From assembly GCA_902576415.1 (NCBI GenBank), contig CACGVZ010000003.1, forward strand, positions 1 to 64,000: a DNA stretch of 64,000 nucleotides, read 5' to 3'. Shown one piece after another: positions 20,243 through 29,457 of this stretch. This DNA is from an uncultured Prochlorococcus sp. Lineage in GTDB: Bacteria; Cyanobacteriota; Cyanobacteriia; PCC-6307; Cyanobiaceae. Within the stretch, counting starts at the first letter, position 1, and each line of letters starts with the position of its first letter. Both the position numbers and the translations under genes were made by a program. The notes beneath the pieces were generated by a model. It was not told the DNA's origin. It made no database searches and worked only from the letters and a program-made list of their open reading frames with translations.

Positions 20243-20438
20243 AACTTGTTGTATTTCTTTGTATTTTTAATTATCTGAGTTAAAGAAAAGTCTTCTTTTA
20301 AGAGTATTATTTCAGTCTATATCTTGTTTTTCACAAGTTTTTGTATTAAATAAGTTTAAAATCATAATGCTTTCTTAATATTTCCTTTGGAAATTCAGCT
20401 TATTTGTATTAAAGGCCGTTGATCTGAGGATTTGCTGA
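20243..20438. other. uvrA-spsA intergenic region
   Basis: A 196-base AT-rich gap between co-oriented genes. AAAACTTGT at 20241-20249 and ACAAGTTTT at 20333-20341 are complementary but 83 bases apart. A weak stem, AAAAG/CTTTT with a TCTT loop, lies at 20286-20299. Neither is a convincing terminator. The spsA promoter must lie here, but I cannot place it. Confidence 0.3.
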
Positions 20439-21848
20439 ATGAGGTTTAAATTTTTACATTTGCATTTACATGGTCTTATACGCTCTAAAAATCTTGAATT
20501 AGGAAGGGATGCAGATACAGGAGGACAAACACAATATGTTTTAGAGTTAGTTAAATGTTTGGCAAATACTTCAGAAGTTGATCAAGTAGATTTAGTTACT
20601 CGTTTAATTAACGACCCAAAAGTAGATAATGAGTATTCCAAAGAAGAAGAGTTTGTAGAACCTGGAGTTAGAATTTTAAGATTCAAATTTGGACCTAATA
20701 AATATTTAAGAAAAGAATTGCTTTGGTCTTATTTAGATCATTTAACTGAAAGACTTATCTCTTATTATCAAGAAAATAAAAAGCCTAATTTTATTCATGC
20801 ACATTATGCAGATGCAGGATATGTGGGAGTTAAACTAAGTAAATCTTTAAATATTCCACTTATCTTTACTGGCCATTCCTTAGGACGAGAAAAAAAAAGG
20901 AAATTGCTTGATACTGGTTTAAAAACTAATCAAATAGAAAAGCTTTATGCAATAAGTAAAAGAATTGAGGCAGAAGAAAAAGCTTTAAAGTCAGCAGATA
21001 TTATTGTTACAAGCACTAAACAAGAGTCAGTTTATCAATATTCTCAGTATTCTTCTTTTTCACCACACAAAGCTAGAGTAATTCCTCCTGGTGTTGATCA
21101 TAATAAGTTTCACCATATTCACTCAACAACAGAGACTTCTGAAATTGATAATATGATGCAACCTTTTCTGAAGGATCCTACTAAACCTCCATTATTAAAT
21201 ATTGCTAGAGCTGTACGAAGGAAAAACATTCCTTCTTTGATTGAGGCATATGGAAGATCTGAAAAATTAAAAAGAAAAACTAATTTAATTTTGATTTTGG
21301 GTTGTCGAGATAGTACTTCAAAACTTGATCCTCAACAAAAAGATGTTTTCAATAATATTTTTGAAACGATTGATAAGTATAATTTGTATGGAAAGGTAGC
21401 TTATCCAAAAAAGCATCTTCCAAGTCAGATTCCTGCTTTATATAGGTGGGCCGCAAGCAGAGGGGGTGTATTTGTAAATCCAGCTTTAACAGAGCCTTTT
21501 GGTTTAACACTTCTTGAAGCTTCTTCATGTGGATTACCAATAATATCAACAAATGATGGAGGACCAAAAGAAATTCGCTCAAAATGTGAAAATGGACTTT
21601 TAGTAGATGTTACTGATATTAATGAGTTGAAAGTTATGCTTGAAAAAGGAATTTCTGATACTAATCAGTGGAAATTATGGAGCAGAAATGGAATTGAGGG
21701 GGTTAACAGACATTTTAGTTGGAATACTCATGTACGCAATTATTTATCAATACTTACAGAAGAGTTTTCGAAGTCGAATAGTTATTCCTCATCTGATATT
21801 AAACAGAGTTGTTTAAAAGGAAGTTCTTCACTAATAAAACCCCATTGA
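20439..21848 (+). CDS. spsA: Sucrose-phosphate synthase, glucosyltransferase domain only
   Basis: This GT4-family enzyme should make sucrose-6-phosphate from UDP-glucose and fructose-6-phosphate, for compatible-solute synthesis. Motifs: the loop GRDADTGGQTQYVLELV (about residues 22-38), IFTGHSLGREK, IPPGVD and the E-x7-E region PALTEPFGLTLLEASSCGLP (about 348-367). Many cyanobacterial SPS proteins carry a C-terminal phosphatase-like HAD domain of about 240 residues. It is absent here: the conserved part ends near residue 443 and a Ser-rich tail follows. That tail overlaps the convergent 81-codon gene by 67 bases. GAGGAT upstream of ATG may be the ribosome-binding site. Confidence 0.92.
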   Translation: MRFKFLHLHLHGLIRSKNLELGRDADTGGQTQYVLELVKCLANTSEVDQVDLVTRLINDPKVDNEYSKEEEFVEPGVRILRFKFGPNKYLRKELLWSYLDHLTERLISYYQENKKPNFIHAHYADAGYVGVKLSKSLNIPLIFTGHSLGREKKRKLLDTGLKTNQIEKLYAISKRIEAEEKALKSADIIVTSTKQESVYQYSQYSSFSPHKARVIPPGVDHNKFHHIHSTTETSEIDNMMQPFLKDPTKPPLLNIARAVRRKNIPSLIEAYGRSEKLKRKTNLILILGCRDSTSKLDPQQKDVFNNIFETIDKYNLYGKVAYPKKHLPSQIPALYRWAASRGGVFVNPALTEPFGLTLLEASSCGLPIISTNDGGPKEIRSKCENGLLVDVTDINELKVMLEKGISDTNQWKLWSRNGIEGVNRHFSWNTHVRNYLSILTEEFSKSNSYSSSDIKQSCLKGSSSLIKPH

Positions 21849-22027
21849 TCAAATACTTTAGGATCAGGGTGAAGAATTAGTTGATTATTATGAGTTTTTT
21901 TTAGTTTAAAACCTTTTTTAGATAGTTTTTTCATTAAGTTAGCAGTTTCTTCGAATCTTGAAGCCATTGCATCAAGACTTGAGCAGTCACTTGTTAATCC
22001 ATTGTCTTTCCACGTAAAAAAACTCAT
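21782..22027 (-). CDS. Small conserved-looking protein of unknown function
   Basis: An 81-aa reading frame starting at ATG 22027, eleven bases before the mraY stop region and in the same direction. The protein has a plausible fold-like pattern: a helix around SLDAMASRFEETANLMKKLS and a strand pattern in GFKLKKTHNNQLILHPDPKV. I recall similar short hypothetical proteins in marine picocyanobacteria but cannot confirm it. Its last 22 codons lie antisense to the spsA tail. No function is proposed. Confidence 0.65.
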   Translation of the reverse strand: MSFFTWKDNGLTSDCSSLDAMASRFEETANLMKKLSKKGFKLKKTHNNQLILHPDPKVFDQWGFISEELPFKQLCLISDEE

Positions 22028-22037
22028 AACAAATTTT

Positions 22038-23114
22038 TTAAAGGTTGATTTTTAAAACTATACCTAAAATTACAAGTAAAATGTTGATTTTCCAAAAATT
22101 TTCAACTATTTTTTGTTCCTTAACTCCTTGCAGTTCAAAATGGTGGTGCAGTGGAGCCATTAGAAATATGCGTTTACCTCTGTGAAATAATTTTTTTGTA
22201 ATTTTAAAAAAACCTACTTGAATCATGACTGATAATGACTCAATAATAAATATTCCTGAGAAAATAGATAAGGTAAAAACGCTATTTGTTAATAAGGCTA
22301 TAGAACTCAGAATTGCACCAATACTTAAAGATCCAGTATCACCCATAAATATTTTTGCAGGATGACTATTGTACTTGAGAAATCCTAAGCATATTCCTGA
22401 CATTGAATAACATAGGATACTAAACACAAAAAGTTCTTGCTGTTCTTTCATTAATATTTCTGTTCCTAATCCATAAAAGACAATCCCGCTGCATCCAGCT
22501 GCTAATCCATCAAGTCCATCAGTCAAATTGACTGAATTACTAATACCAACTAGTAATAAAAAAGAAATTGGCACTATGAAAATATTCATATTTATTCCCC
22601 AAGAGTCAGATACTGTTATTAATGGACTTATAAAATTTTTTTCATAGGCTAACAATATAAAAATTATTGAGATTATACTTTGTAAGATAAATTTTTCTTT
22701 TGTTTTTAAACCTGTATTTTCTTTGTTTTTAATACTTAAATAATCATCTAAAAACCCTATAATAAAAAACCCAAAAGTTGTAAATAATAAAAGAAATAAT
22801 TTTAGAGAACCTAAATTTATAGTTATTATCAAAAGAAAAATCAAAAAAGGGACTACCATTAATATCCCTCCCATTGTTGGGGTATCACATTTTTTATAGT
22901 GATTAGTTGGACCTTCTGTTCTAATATTTTGAAGCAAATTTAATTTTCTGATCCTTTCTATACCATTCTTTGTTGTTAATAAAGAAATTAAAAAAAATAA
23001 TGTGAAAATTCCTATAAGAAAAAAATTATCAAAAAAATAGGAGGTTACTATTAAAGCAAAAGTATTTAAAATAATTAACGATTTAAAGTTAAGCTTTTTA
23101 ATCTTCCCAATCAT
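22038..23114 (-). CDS. mraY: Phospho-N-acetylmuramoyl-pentapeptide transferase
   Basis: MraY transfers phospho-MurNAc-pentapeptide to undecaprenyl phosphate, giving lipid I, the first membrane step of peptidoglycan synthesis. About ten membrane segments are evident. Family motifs are CDTPTMGGILM, the aspartate-rich FLDDYLSIKN, NLTDGLDGLAAG, MGDTGSLSIGA and APLHHHFELQG. I start at ATG 23114 (358 aa), which overlaps the DUF3134 gene by 17 bases. An in-frame start at 23156 would add 14 Lys-rich residues and enlarge the overlap. Confidence 0.95.
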   Translation of the reverse strand: MIGKIKKLNFKSLIILNTFALIVTSYFFDNFFLIGIFTLFFLISLLTTKNGIERIRKLNLLQNIRTEGPTNHYKKCDTPTMGGILMVVPFLIFLLIITINLGSLKLFLLLFTTFGFFIIGFLDDYLSIKNKENTGLKTKEKFILQSIISIIFILLAYEKNFISPLITVSDSWGINMNIFIVPISFLLLVGISNSVNLTDGLDGLAAGCSGIVFYGLGTEILMKEQQELFVFSILCYSMSGICLGFLKYNSHPAKIFMGDTGSLSIGAILSSIALLTNSVFTLSIFSGIFIIESLSVMIQVGFFKITKKLFHRGKRIFLMAPLHHHFELQGVKEQKIVENFWKINILLVILGIVLKINL

Positions 23115-23376
23115 CTTCTGAAGGGTCTTCTTCAGTCTTATAATCTTCTTTTTCACCCATTAGGGCTGAAAGTTCTTCTTCTTCTATAGTACTAATCTCT
23201 TGTGAGTCTCCTTCTTTTTCAGCAACCAGTCTTCCTGTATTTTCAAGCCAAGAAAGCAGATCAGGTTCATCTCTAAGTGGTAAAACAGGAGCAGGATCAT
23301 CTCTGTGGTAGCAAGTTAATGCAGGGTTGACTTCAGAAATATCATCTAATCTAAGTTTTAATTTATTTGAGTCCAT
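23098..23376 (-). CDS. DUF3134 family small acidic protein
   Basis: A 92-aa protein from ATG 23376. The block DDPAPVLPLRDEPDLLSWLE with TGRLVAEKE (about residues 27-55) matches my recollection of the cyanobacterial DUF3134 family: a Pro-rich stretch followed by a SWLExTGRL helix. The C-terminus is highly acidic (EEDPSEDDWED). No function is known. Its 3' end overlaps the mraY start, so the two may be translationally coupled. Confidence 0.75.
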   Translation of the reverse strand: MDSNKLKLRLDDISEVNPALTCYHRDDPAPVLPLRDEPDLLSWLENTGRLVAEKEGDSQEISTIEEEELSALMGEKEDYKTEEDPSEDDWED

Positions 23377-23429
23377 TAAAGGTAGTATTCTATATATAAG
23401 ATAATACATAATCATGCGTACGAAAAACT

Positions 23430-23624
23430 TTGTTTGATAAAGCAAATTTAAAATACTTTTATATCTTGCTAATAACCCTGTTGCTTTCTGGATTATTTAA
23501 ACTCATTGGATTCTTGAATACTGATGTTTTAATAATTAATAACTTTCTTCTCTTGTTATTAGTTTTTGGTCCAGCTCTTTTAGTTACAATAATATTAGTT
23601 TTTAACAAGTTTTCAAATTCTTAA
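23430..23624 (+). CDS. Small two-helix membrane protein, unknown
   Basis: A 64-aa frame almost wholly made of two membrane segments: about residues 9-28 (FYILLITLLLSGLFKLIGFL) and 33-59. It is divergent from DUF3134 and ends 36 bases before argG in the same direction. The only in-frame start is TTG 23430, which lowers confidence. The length, clean hydrophobic pattern and lack of a competing gene favour a real protein. No family is recognised. Confidence 0.55.
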   Translation: MFDKANLKYFYILLITLLLSGLFKLIGFLNTDVLIINNFLLLLLVFGPALLVTIILVFNKFSNS

Positions 23625-23660
23625 TTACGTCAAAAATTTAAATTTATGGAGCAAATTTAG

Positions 23661-24875
23661 ATGCAGCAGGTTAAAAAAGTTGTACTAGCGTATTCTGGTG
23701 GGGTAGATACAAGCGTTTGTATTCCATATTTAAAGAATGAATATGGAATTTCAGAAGTTGTTGCTTTTGTAGCAGATCTTGGACAAGGTGAGGATTTAGA
23801 ACTTATCAGGCAAAAAGCTTTAAATTCTGGTGCATCCCAATCAATCATTGGTAATTTAGTTAATAGTTTTGTTGAGAGATATGCTTTTCCAGCTATTAGA
23901 GCAAACGGATTATATTTAGATAAATATCCATTATCTACAGCTCTTGCAAGGCCTTTAATTGCTGAAAATCTTGTAAATATTGCTCGAGAGAAAAATGCTG
24001 ATGCGGTAGCCCATGGATGCACTGGTAAAGGCAATGATCAAGTTCGATTCGATTTGGCAATTAATGCTTTAGGACCTGATTTAAAAATAATTACTCCTGC
24101 AAGGGAGTGGAATATGAGTAGGGAAGAGGCAATAGTGTATGGAGAAAAATTTGGTATTCCTGCACCAGTATCAAAAAAATCACCTTATTCAATAGACGTT
24201 AACTTACTTGGTAGGAGTATTGAAGCAGGGATATTAGAAGACCCAATGCAAGAAGCACCTGAAGATATATTTGCGATGACATCTTCAATTGATAATTCAC
24301 CCGATTCCCCTCAAGATATAGAAGTTGTCTTTAAAAATGGCTATCCAGTTGGAATTAATGATGAAATTTTAACTCCAGTAGAGATTATTCAAAAAGCAAA
24401 TGAACTTGCAGGCGAGCATGGTTTTGGAAGAATAGATATGATTGAAGATCGAGTAGTAGGAATTAAAAGTAGAGAGATTTATGAAACACCTGGCCTCTTA
24501 CTTTTAATCAAAGCTCACAAAGAATTAGAGAGCATTACATTAAACCCAGATGTTGCTGACTTTAAAGGAATAGTGGAAAAAAAATGGGGTCAGCTAGTAT
24601 ATCAAGGTTTTTGGTTTGGACCTCTTAAAGATAGTTTAGATGCATTTATTTCATCGACTCAAACTTCAGTTAATGGAAGAGTAAAGATTAGACTGCATAA
24701 GGGGAACGCTATAGTAATTGGAAGAATGTCTGAAAATAACTCACTATATAGGGAAGATTTGGCAACTTATAACAAAGAAGATGTATTTAATCATTCTTTA
24801 GCAGAGGGTTTTATTTATATGTGGGGTATGTCTAATAAAATATGGGCTGAGTTAAATTCAAAAACTAGAGATTAA
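23661..24875 (+). CDS. argG: Argininosuccinate synthase
   Basis: ArgG condenses citrulline and aspartate with ATP hydrolysis, the penultimate step of arginine synthesis. The PP-loop [10 protein letters not shown] lies at residues 10-19. Other family blocks are [18 protein letters not shown] (about 114-131) and [20 protein letters not shown] with [11 protein letters not shown]. The 404-aa length is normal. It ends only three bases from the convergent rpsF stop, so no separate terminator space exists. Confidence 0.98.
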   Translation: MQQVKKVVLAYSGGVDTSVCIPYLKNEYGISEVVAFVADLGQGEDLELIRQKALNSGASQSIIGNLVNSFVERYAFPAIRANGLYLDKYPLSTALARPLIAENLVNIAREKNADAVAHGCTGKGNDQVRFDLAINALGPDLKIITPAREWNMSREEAIVYGEKFGIPAPVSKKSPYSIDVNLLGRSIEAGILEDPMQEAPEDIFAMTSSIDNSPDSPQDIEVVFKNGYPVGINDEILTPVEIIQKANELAGEHGFGRIDMIEDRVVGIKSREIYETPGLLLLIKAHKELESITLNPDVADFKGIVEKKWGQLVYQGFWFGPLKDSLDAFISSTQTSVNGRVKIRLHKGNAIVIGRMSENNSLYREDLATYNKEDVFNHSLAEGFIYMWGMSNKIWAELNSKTRD

Positions 24876-24878
24876 CAT

Positions 24879-25343
24879 TTAAGATTCTGCATTTTCTTTG
24901 GTTTTAGTATCCTCTTTTCCAGAATTTTCTGCGCTTACTAATGGTTGTTTTTTCTTGGATTCAGCTTTAGTTTCTTGATTTTCTTTATCATCTGTATCAT
25001 CTACTTGCGTTGTACTCTTATTAGAAGGTCTTGGAGCTGGCAAAGGTCCTTCTTGTTTAACTGTCATGTATCTTATGACATCTTCACTAAGTCTCATTGC
25101 TTTTTCAATTTTGAAAATATGTTGTCCATCACCTTGATGACTTAGTTGGACGTAAATACCTTCCCTATGTTTTGCTATTTGATAGGCTAATCTTCTTTTA
25201 CCCCTCATTTGACTATCGAGGATAGTACCGCCAAATTCTTTTAAAAGCTTATTGTATTTATCAATATGGTTGGTTACTTCATCTTCCGCAATATCCGGGC
25301 GGAGGATATACATGGTTTCGTAATAAGATTGTTGATCGTTCAT
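24879..25343 (-). CDS. rpsF: 30S ribosomal protein S6 with long C-terminal tail
   Basis: S6 binds S18 on the platform of the 30S subunit. The fold is evident in [17 protein letters not shown] (residues 6-22), [15 protein letters not shown] and [12 protein letters not shown]. The core ends near residue 95. About 60 further residues form a charged low-complexity tail (Lys, Glu, Asp, Thr), longer than in most S6 proteins. I start at ATG 25343 rather than the in-frame codon four residues upstream, since [14 protein letters not shown] matches the family. A stem-loop sits just upstream of the start. Confidence 0.96.
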   Translation of the reverse strand: MNDQQSYYETMYILRPDIAEDEVTNHIDKYNKLLKEFGGTILDSQMRGKRRLAYQIAKHREGIYVQLSHQGDGQHIFKIEKAMRLSEDVIRYMTVKQEGPLPAPRPSNKSTTQVDDTDDKENQETKAESKKKQPLVSAENSGKEDTKTKENAES

Positions 25344-25348
25344 AATTT

Positions 25349-25387
25349 CAGACAAGGTCTTTGGCTCATGATTATGATGAGCGTCTG
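25349..25387 (-). promoter_or_regulatory. Putative rpsF mRNA leader stem-loop
   Basis: In the mRNA sense, CAGAC (25387-25383) and GCTCAT (25382-25377) pair with GTCTG (25353-25349) and ATGAGC (25369-25364). This gives an eleven-base-pair helix with a 7-base loop and a one-sided 10-base bulge. The helix ends five bases before the rpsF ATG, so it would cover the ribosome-binding region. S6 synthesis is autoregulated by leader RNAs in several bacteria; that role is inferred here. The known S6:S18 motif with its CCG bulge is not evident. Confidence 0.5.
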
Positions 25388-25444
25388 TTCATCTTTAACG
25401 ATACATCATGATGTGCATTTCTTTAAAAATCAGCATTATTTATT

Positions 25445-26305
25445 TTAAAGATAATTTTTGAGTGCGTCATTCATAATATGAAAAGGTACTTCTAATCCAT
25501 TTGTCCAAAATGATAATGATTTTAATCCTTGAGCAACAAGCATTTGTAAACCATCGATAGTCATGCATCCTTTTTTGGCGCTAAATTTCAATAAATGAGT
25601 TGGAGCAGGATTATAGATTAAATCATAAACAATTGTTTTTGATTTAAGAGATCTCCAAAAAGACTCGCCATAAGGTAATACATCTATTTGATTTTTAGCT
25701 GTTTTCATTCCTGCGGGTGTTGTATTAACAACTAAATCTGCTTCTTCAATTAGATTTTGAGCTTCATTATCATTACTTAAAAATCCTTGAAGTTCAATTT
25801 GATTTTCAAAATTTTTTATTAATTCTTCTAGTGATGATTTGTTCCGTGATATTACTGAAATTCTTGAAAGATTTAAATTTATTAATCCTTGTATGACAGA
25901 TCGTGCTGCACCACCAGAGCCAAGAACAATCGATTGTTTTTTTTTCAAGTTAAGTGTTTTTAAAGGGTAAACAAATCCTTCCACATCTGTATTAGTAGCA
26001 CTCCATTCTCTTTCAGAATTTAATTTTATAGTATTAATTGCTTTCAGTTTGCTTGCAATAGGGGAAATTTCACTACAAAGGTTAAATACTCTTTCTTTAT
26101 GAGGAATTGTAATATTTAAACCTTTGCAATTAATTTTTTTCAAAGAATTCAGTACTAATTCTAGATCTTTATCTTTACAAGGTATGGCGATATAAATTAA
26201 ATCTAGGCCTAAATATTGAAGGGCAGCATTTTGCATAATCGGTGACAAGGAATGGCTTACTGGATTGCCGATTAATGCAATAAAAGATGTCTCACTTGAA
26301 ATCAT
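25445..26305 (-). CDS. aroE: Shikimate dehydrogenase
   Basis: AroE reduces 3-dehydroshikimate to shikimate with NADPH. Motifs: GNPVSHSLSPIMQNAAL (about residues 12-28, shikimate binding), LNITIPHKERVF with the catalytic lysine, the dinucleotide loop VLGSGGAARSV and VNTTPAGM. I start at ATG 26305 (286 aa), the standard length; upstream in-frame codons add 22 unconserved residues. The gene is divergent from dnaK, with 117 bases between. Confidence 0.97.
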   Translation of the reverse strand: MISSETSFIALIGNPVSHSLSPIMQNAALQYLGLDLIYIAIPCKDKDLELVLNSLKKINCKGLNITIPHKERVFNLCSEISPIASKLKAINTIKLNSEREWSATNTDVEGFVYPLKTLNLKKKQSIVLGSGGAARSVIQGLINLNLSRISVISRNKSSLEELIKNFENQIELQGFLSNDNEAQNLIEEADLVVNTTPAGMKTAKNQIDVLPYGESFWRSLKSKTIVYDLIYNPAPTHLLKFSAKKGCMTIDGLQMLVAQGLKSLSFWTNGLEVPFHIMNDALKNYL

Positions 26306-26422
26306 GTTTAGAATTTTTTCCTTAAAAAATAAAGATCTGTTCGGGAACCACACCCCGTCTTTGAGTAACAATAATGTCGTTGATGACCGATTATGGAGAA
26401 TATTAAATATAAGAATTTACCC

Positions 26423-28330
26423 ATGGGGAAGGTTGTAGGAATTGATTTAGGCACAACTAACAGTTGTGTCGCTGTGATGGAAGGTGGTAAACCTACTGTA
26501 ATAGCAAATGCAGAAGGTTTCAGAACTACTCCATCAGTTGTTGCATATACAAAAAATCAAGATCAGCTCGTTGGACAAATTGCAAAGAGACAAGCTGTAA
26601 TGAATCCGGAAAATACTTTTTATTCTGCAAAGCGTTTTGTTGGTCGAAGAGTTGATGAAGTAAACGAAGAATCTAAAGAAGTTAGTTATTCTGTTGAAAA
26701 ATCTGGTTCTAGTGTTAAATTAAAATGTCCTATTTTAGATAAGCAGTTCTCCCCTGAAGAGGTAAGTTCTCAAGTTTTAAGAAAGTTAGCAGATGATGCG
26801 GGTAAATACCTTGGTGAAAAAGTTACACAGGCTGTAATTACTGTTCCAGCTTATTTCAATGACTCTCAAAGACAAGCTACTAAAGATGCAGGAAAGATTG
26901 CAGGTTTAGAAGTCCTCAGAATTGTCAATGAGCCAACCGCTGCAGCTTTAGCTTATGGTTTGGATAAAGAAAATGAAAAAATTCTTGTATTTGATTTAGG
27001 TGGAGGAACATTTGACGTCTCAGTTATTGAAGCTGGTGACGGTGTAACTGAAGTTCTTTCTACATCTGGAGATACACATTTAGGTGGTGATGATTTTGAT
27101 AGGTGTATTGTAGATCATCTAGCAAGTACCTTTAAATCAAATGAGGGAATTGATCTTAGACAGGATAAGCAGGCTTTACAACGACTTACTGAAGCAGCAG
27201 AAAAAGCAAAAATTGAGCTTTCAAATGCTACTCAAAGTGAAATAAATTTGCCGTTTATCACAGCGACCCCTGAAGGTCCAAAACATTTAGATTTGAATCT
27301 AACTAGAGCAAAATTTGAGGAGTTAGCAGCTTCTTTAATAGATAGGTGCAAAACCCCAGTTGAGAGAGCTATTAGTGATGCAAAAATTTCTACTAGTGAA
27401 ATTGATGAAGTTGTTATGGTCGGAGGCTCATCAAGGATACCTGCAGTTTTAGATTTAGTTAAAAAAATAATAGGTAAAGAGCCCAATCAAACTGTCAACC
27501 CTGATGAAGTTGTAGCTGTTGGAGCAGCTATTCAAGGAGGCGTTTTAGCAGGGGAAGTTAAAGATATATTATTGCTTGATGTTACTCCGCTTTCTCTAGG
27601 CGTTGAAACTTTAGGTGGGGTTATGACAAAAATGATAAATAGAAATACTACAGTTCCTACTAAAAAATCTGAGACATATTCAACTGCTGTAGACGGACAA
27701 ACAAATGTAGAAATACATGTATTACAGGGTGAAAGAGAAATGGCATCTGATAATAAAAGTTTAGGAACTTTTAGATTAGATGGTATTCCATCAGCACCAA
27801 GAGGTGTTCCCCAAATCGAAGTAACATTTGATATCGACGCAAACGGTATTCTTAGTGTTACAGCTAAAGATAAAGGAAGTGGTAAAGAGCAGAGTATTTC
27901 TATTACAGGTGCTTCTACTTTATCTGATAATGAGGTTGAAAAGATGGTTAAAGATGCAGAATCAAATGCATCAGCAGATAAAGAAAAAAGAGAAAAAATT
28001 GATTTAAAGAATCAAGCTGAAACACTTGTCTATCAGACAGAAAAGCAACTTGGTGAGTTGGGAGATAAAATTGATGCTGCAGCAAAGTCTAAGGTTGAAG
28101 AAAAGAGCAATGCATTAAAAGAGGCAACCTCAAAAGAAGACTATGAATCAATGAAGAAACTCCTTGAAGAGCTGCAACAAGAACTTTACGCAGTCGGTTC
28201 ATCTGTTTATCAGCAACCAGGTAATCAGCCTCCAAACCCTGATTCAGCAAGTGGTTCCGATCAAACTGAATCAAATGATAAAGGTGGAGATGATGTAATT
28301 GATGCAGACTTTACTGAATCAAAAGATTAA
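26423..28330 (+). CDS. dnaK: Chaperone DnaK (Hsp70)
   Basis: The start at ATG 26423 gives [18 protein letters not shown], the canonical Hsp70 N-terminus; an upstream ATG at 26393 would add ten residues. ATPase motifs [13 protein letters not shown] and [13 protein letters not shown] and the linker [17 protein letters not shown] are all present. The 635-aa protein ends in an acidic tail ([10 protein letters not shown]), as in bacterial DnaK2-type proteins. No CIRCE element is seen upstream; a small GC-rich inverted repeat CGGG/CCCG lies at 26342-26357. The stop overlaps the convergent oxidase stop. Confidence 0.98.
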   Translation: MGKVVGIDLGTTNSCVAVMEGGKPTVIANAEGFRTTPSVVAYTKNQDQLVGQIAKRQAVMNPENTFYSAKRFVGRRVDEVNEESKEVSYSVEKSGSSVKLKCPILDKQFSPEEVSSQVLRKLADDAGKYLGEKVTQAVITVPAYFNDSQRQATKDAGKIAGLEVLRIVNEPTAAALAYGLDKENEKILVFDLGGGTFDVSVIEAGDGVTEVLSTSGDTHLGGDDFDRCIVDHLASTFKSNEGIDLRQDKQALQRLTEAAEKAKIELSNATQSEINLPFITATPEGPKHLDLNLTRAKFEELAASLIDRCKTPVERAISDAKISTSEIDEVVMVGGSSRIPAVLDLVKKIIGKEPNQTVNPDEVVAVGAAIQGGVLAGEVKDILLLDVTPLSLGVETLGGVMTKMINRNTTVPTKKSETYSTAVDGQTNVEIHVLQGEREMASDNKSLGTFRLDGIPSAPRGVPQIEVTFDIDANGILSVTAKDKGSGKEQSISITGASTLSDNEVEKMVKDAESNASADKEKREKIDLKNQAETLVYQTEKQLGELGDKIDAAAKSKVEEKSNALKEATSKEDYESMKKLLEELQQELYAVGSSVYQQPGNQPPNPDSASGSDQTESNDKGGDDVIDADFTESKD

Positions 28331-29409
28331 GAAAAGTATTTTTTAATTTCATTAGCAACCCATCGAGAACAGGCTGGAGCAAGTAAAATACCATTTTTAT
28401 AAAAACCTGTACATATCATTAGTCCATTACCCAAATTTTTCATTATTGGTGAAGCTTCACCCTGAGGTCTAGACCTTATTCCAAACCACTTTTTAGTGAC
28501 TTGACCGTTGATAAGCCAAATTGGTTTTTTATCGAGAAAGTTTGTGAGCTTTTCGAATATATTTTCTTCTGGATTAGTACTATATTCGTCAGTTGAACCA
28601 ATAATAAGCTTATTTTTACCTTTTGGAATTATGTTTTTACCATTAATGTTGAATTGTTTTGGAAGTGATAATAAATTAACTTCTGCATCATTTATATCAA
28701 CTTCCATAGCTTGACCTAACACAGGTTTTAATTTGATTTTGTGAGATTCGCTATCTATTAAATCTACTGCTTTTAGAGAATTACACAAAACAATAATGTC
28801 AGATTTAATTTCTTCATCGTTTCTTGTTCTGGAAACCCATTGATTATTTAATTTTCTAATTTTTATTATTTCTTCTCCTATAAAATTTATTTTTTTATGT
28901 TTTAGATATTTATCTATTGTCTGAAGCAAAGATGTAGCATTTATTCTTCCATCTCTGAAGGAAATTATTCCTTTTATATTTTTTGTTTGGAAGGTTTTAT
29001 TTATATTCTTGATAAGAATTGAATCTTTTTCTAAAATTCGTAAGTTTTGATCATGATTTTCATAAATAAATTTCTCTAATTTTTTAAACTTTTCTTCATT
29101 AGTAGTTAGCTGTATTAATGGCTTTACAATATTCAACTCATAATTAAATTTTTGAAGGAATTTGATCCATTTTGGCCATAATTCATTACTTTGTTTCCTT
29201 AGATCCCAACTTCTGCCTCTCCTTTTTTGATACATATTACCCATTAGTAATCCTAGTGCAGCATTGCTTGCATTTTTGTATTGCGCTGGATCTATTATTG
29301 TTACTTGAAAGCCTAACTCTGACAATTCTAAGGCGTTAAATTTTCCAATAATTCCCGATCCAATAATTACTATGTGTGCTTTATTAAAATGTTCTTTTAA
29401 GCTTTTCAT
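28327..29409 (-). CDS. FAD-dependent amine/amino-acid oxidase (DAO family)
   Basis: A 360-aa flavoprotein of the D-amino-acid/glycine oxidase family. The dinucleotide fold opens with [20 protein letters not shown] (about residues 12-31). The C-terminal FAD block reads [20 protein letters not shown]. Substrate is unclear; glycine oxidase (ThiO, thiazole synthesis) and D-amino acid dehydrogenase are candidates. I prefer ATG 29409; an in-frame GTG at 29430 adds seven residues. It overlaps the dnaK stop by four bases and is divergent from purU across 48 bases. Confidence 0.85.
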   Translation of the reverse strand: MKSLKEHFNKAHIVIIGSGIIGKFNALELSELGFQVTIIDPAQYKNASNAALGLLMGNMYQKRRGRSWDLRKQSNELWPKWIKFLQKFNYELNIVKPLIQLTTNEEKFKKLEKFIYENHDQNLRILEKDSILIKNINKTFQTKNIKGIISFRDGRINATSLLQTIDKYLKHKKINFIGEEIIKIRKLNNQWVSRTRNDEEIKSDIIVLCNSLKAVDLIDSESHKIKLKPVLGQAMEVDINDAEVNLLSLPKQFNINGKNIIPKGKNKLIIGSTDEYSTNPEENIFEKLTNFLDKKPIWLINGQVTKKWFGIRSRPQGEASPIMKNLGNGLMICTGFYKNGILLAPACSRWVANEIKKYFS

Positions 29410-29457
29410 TGATATATTAGATGTACTCACTTATTTGACTAAATAGTTAAAGATTTT

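Noticed and set aside
26306..26371. N-terminal extension of AroE by 22 residues
   Set aside because: ATG 26305 gives the family-standard length, and the extension has no AroE similarity.
26306..26422. CIRCE (HrcA) operator upstream of dnaK
   Set aside because: No TTAGCACTC/GAGTGCTAA repeat is present; only a short CGGG/CCCG inverted repeat.
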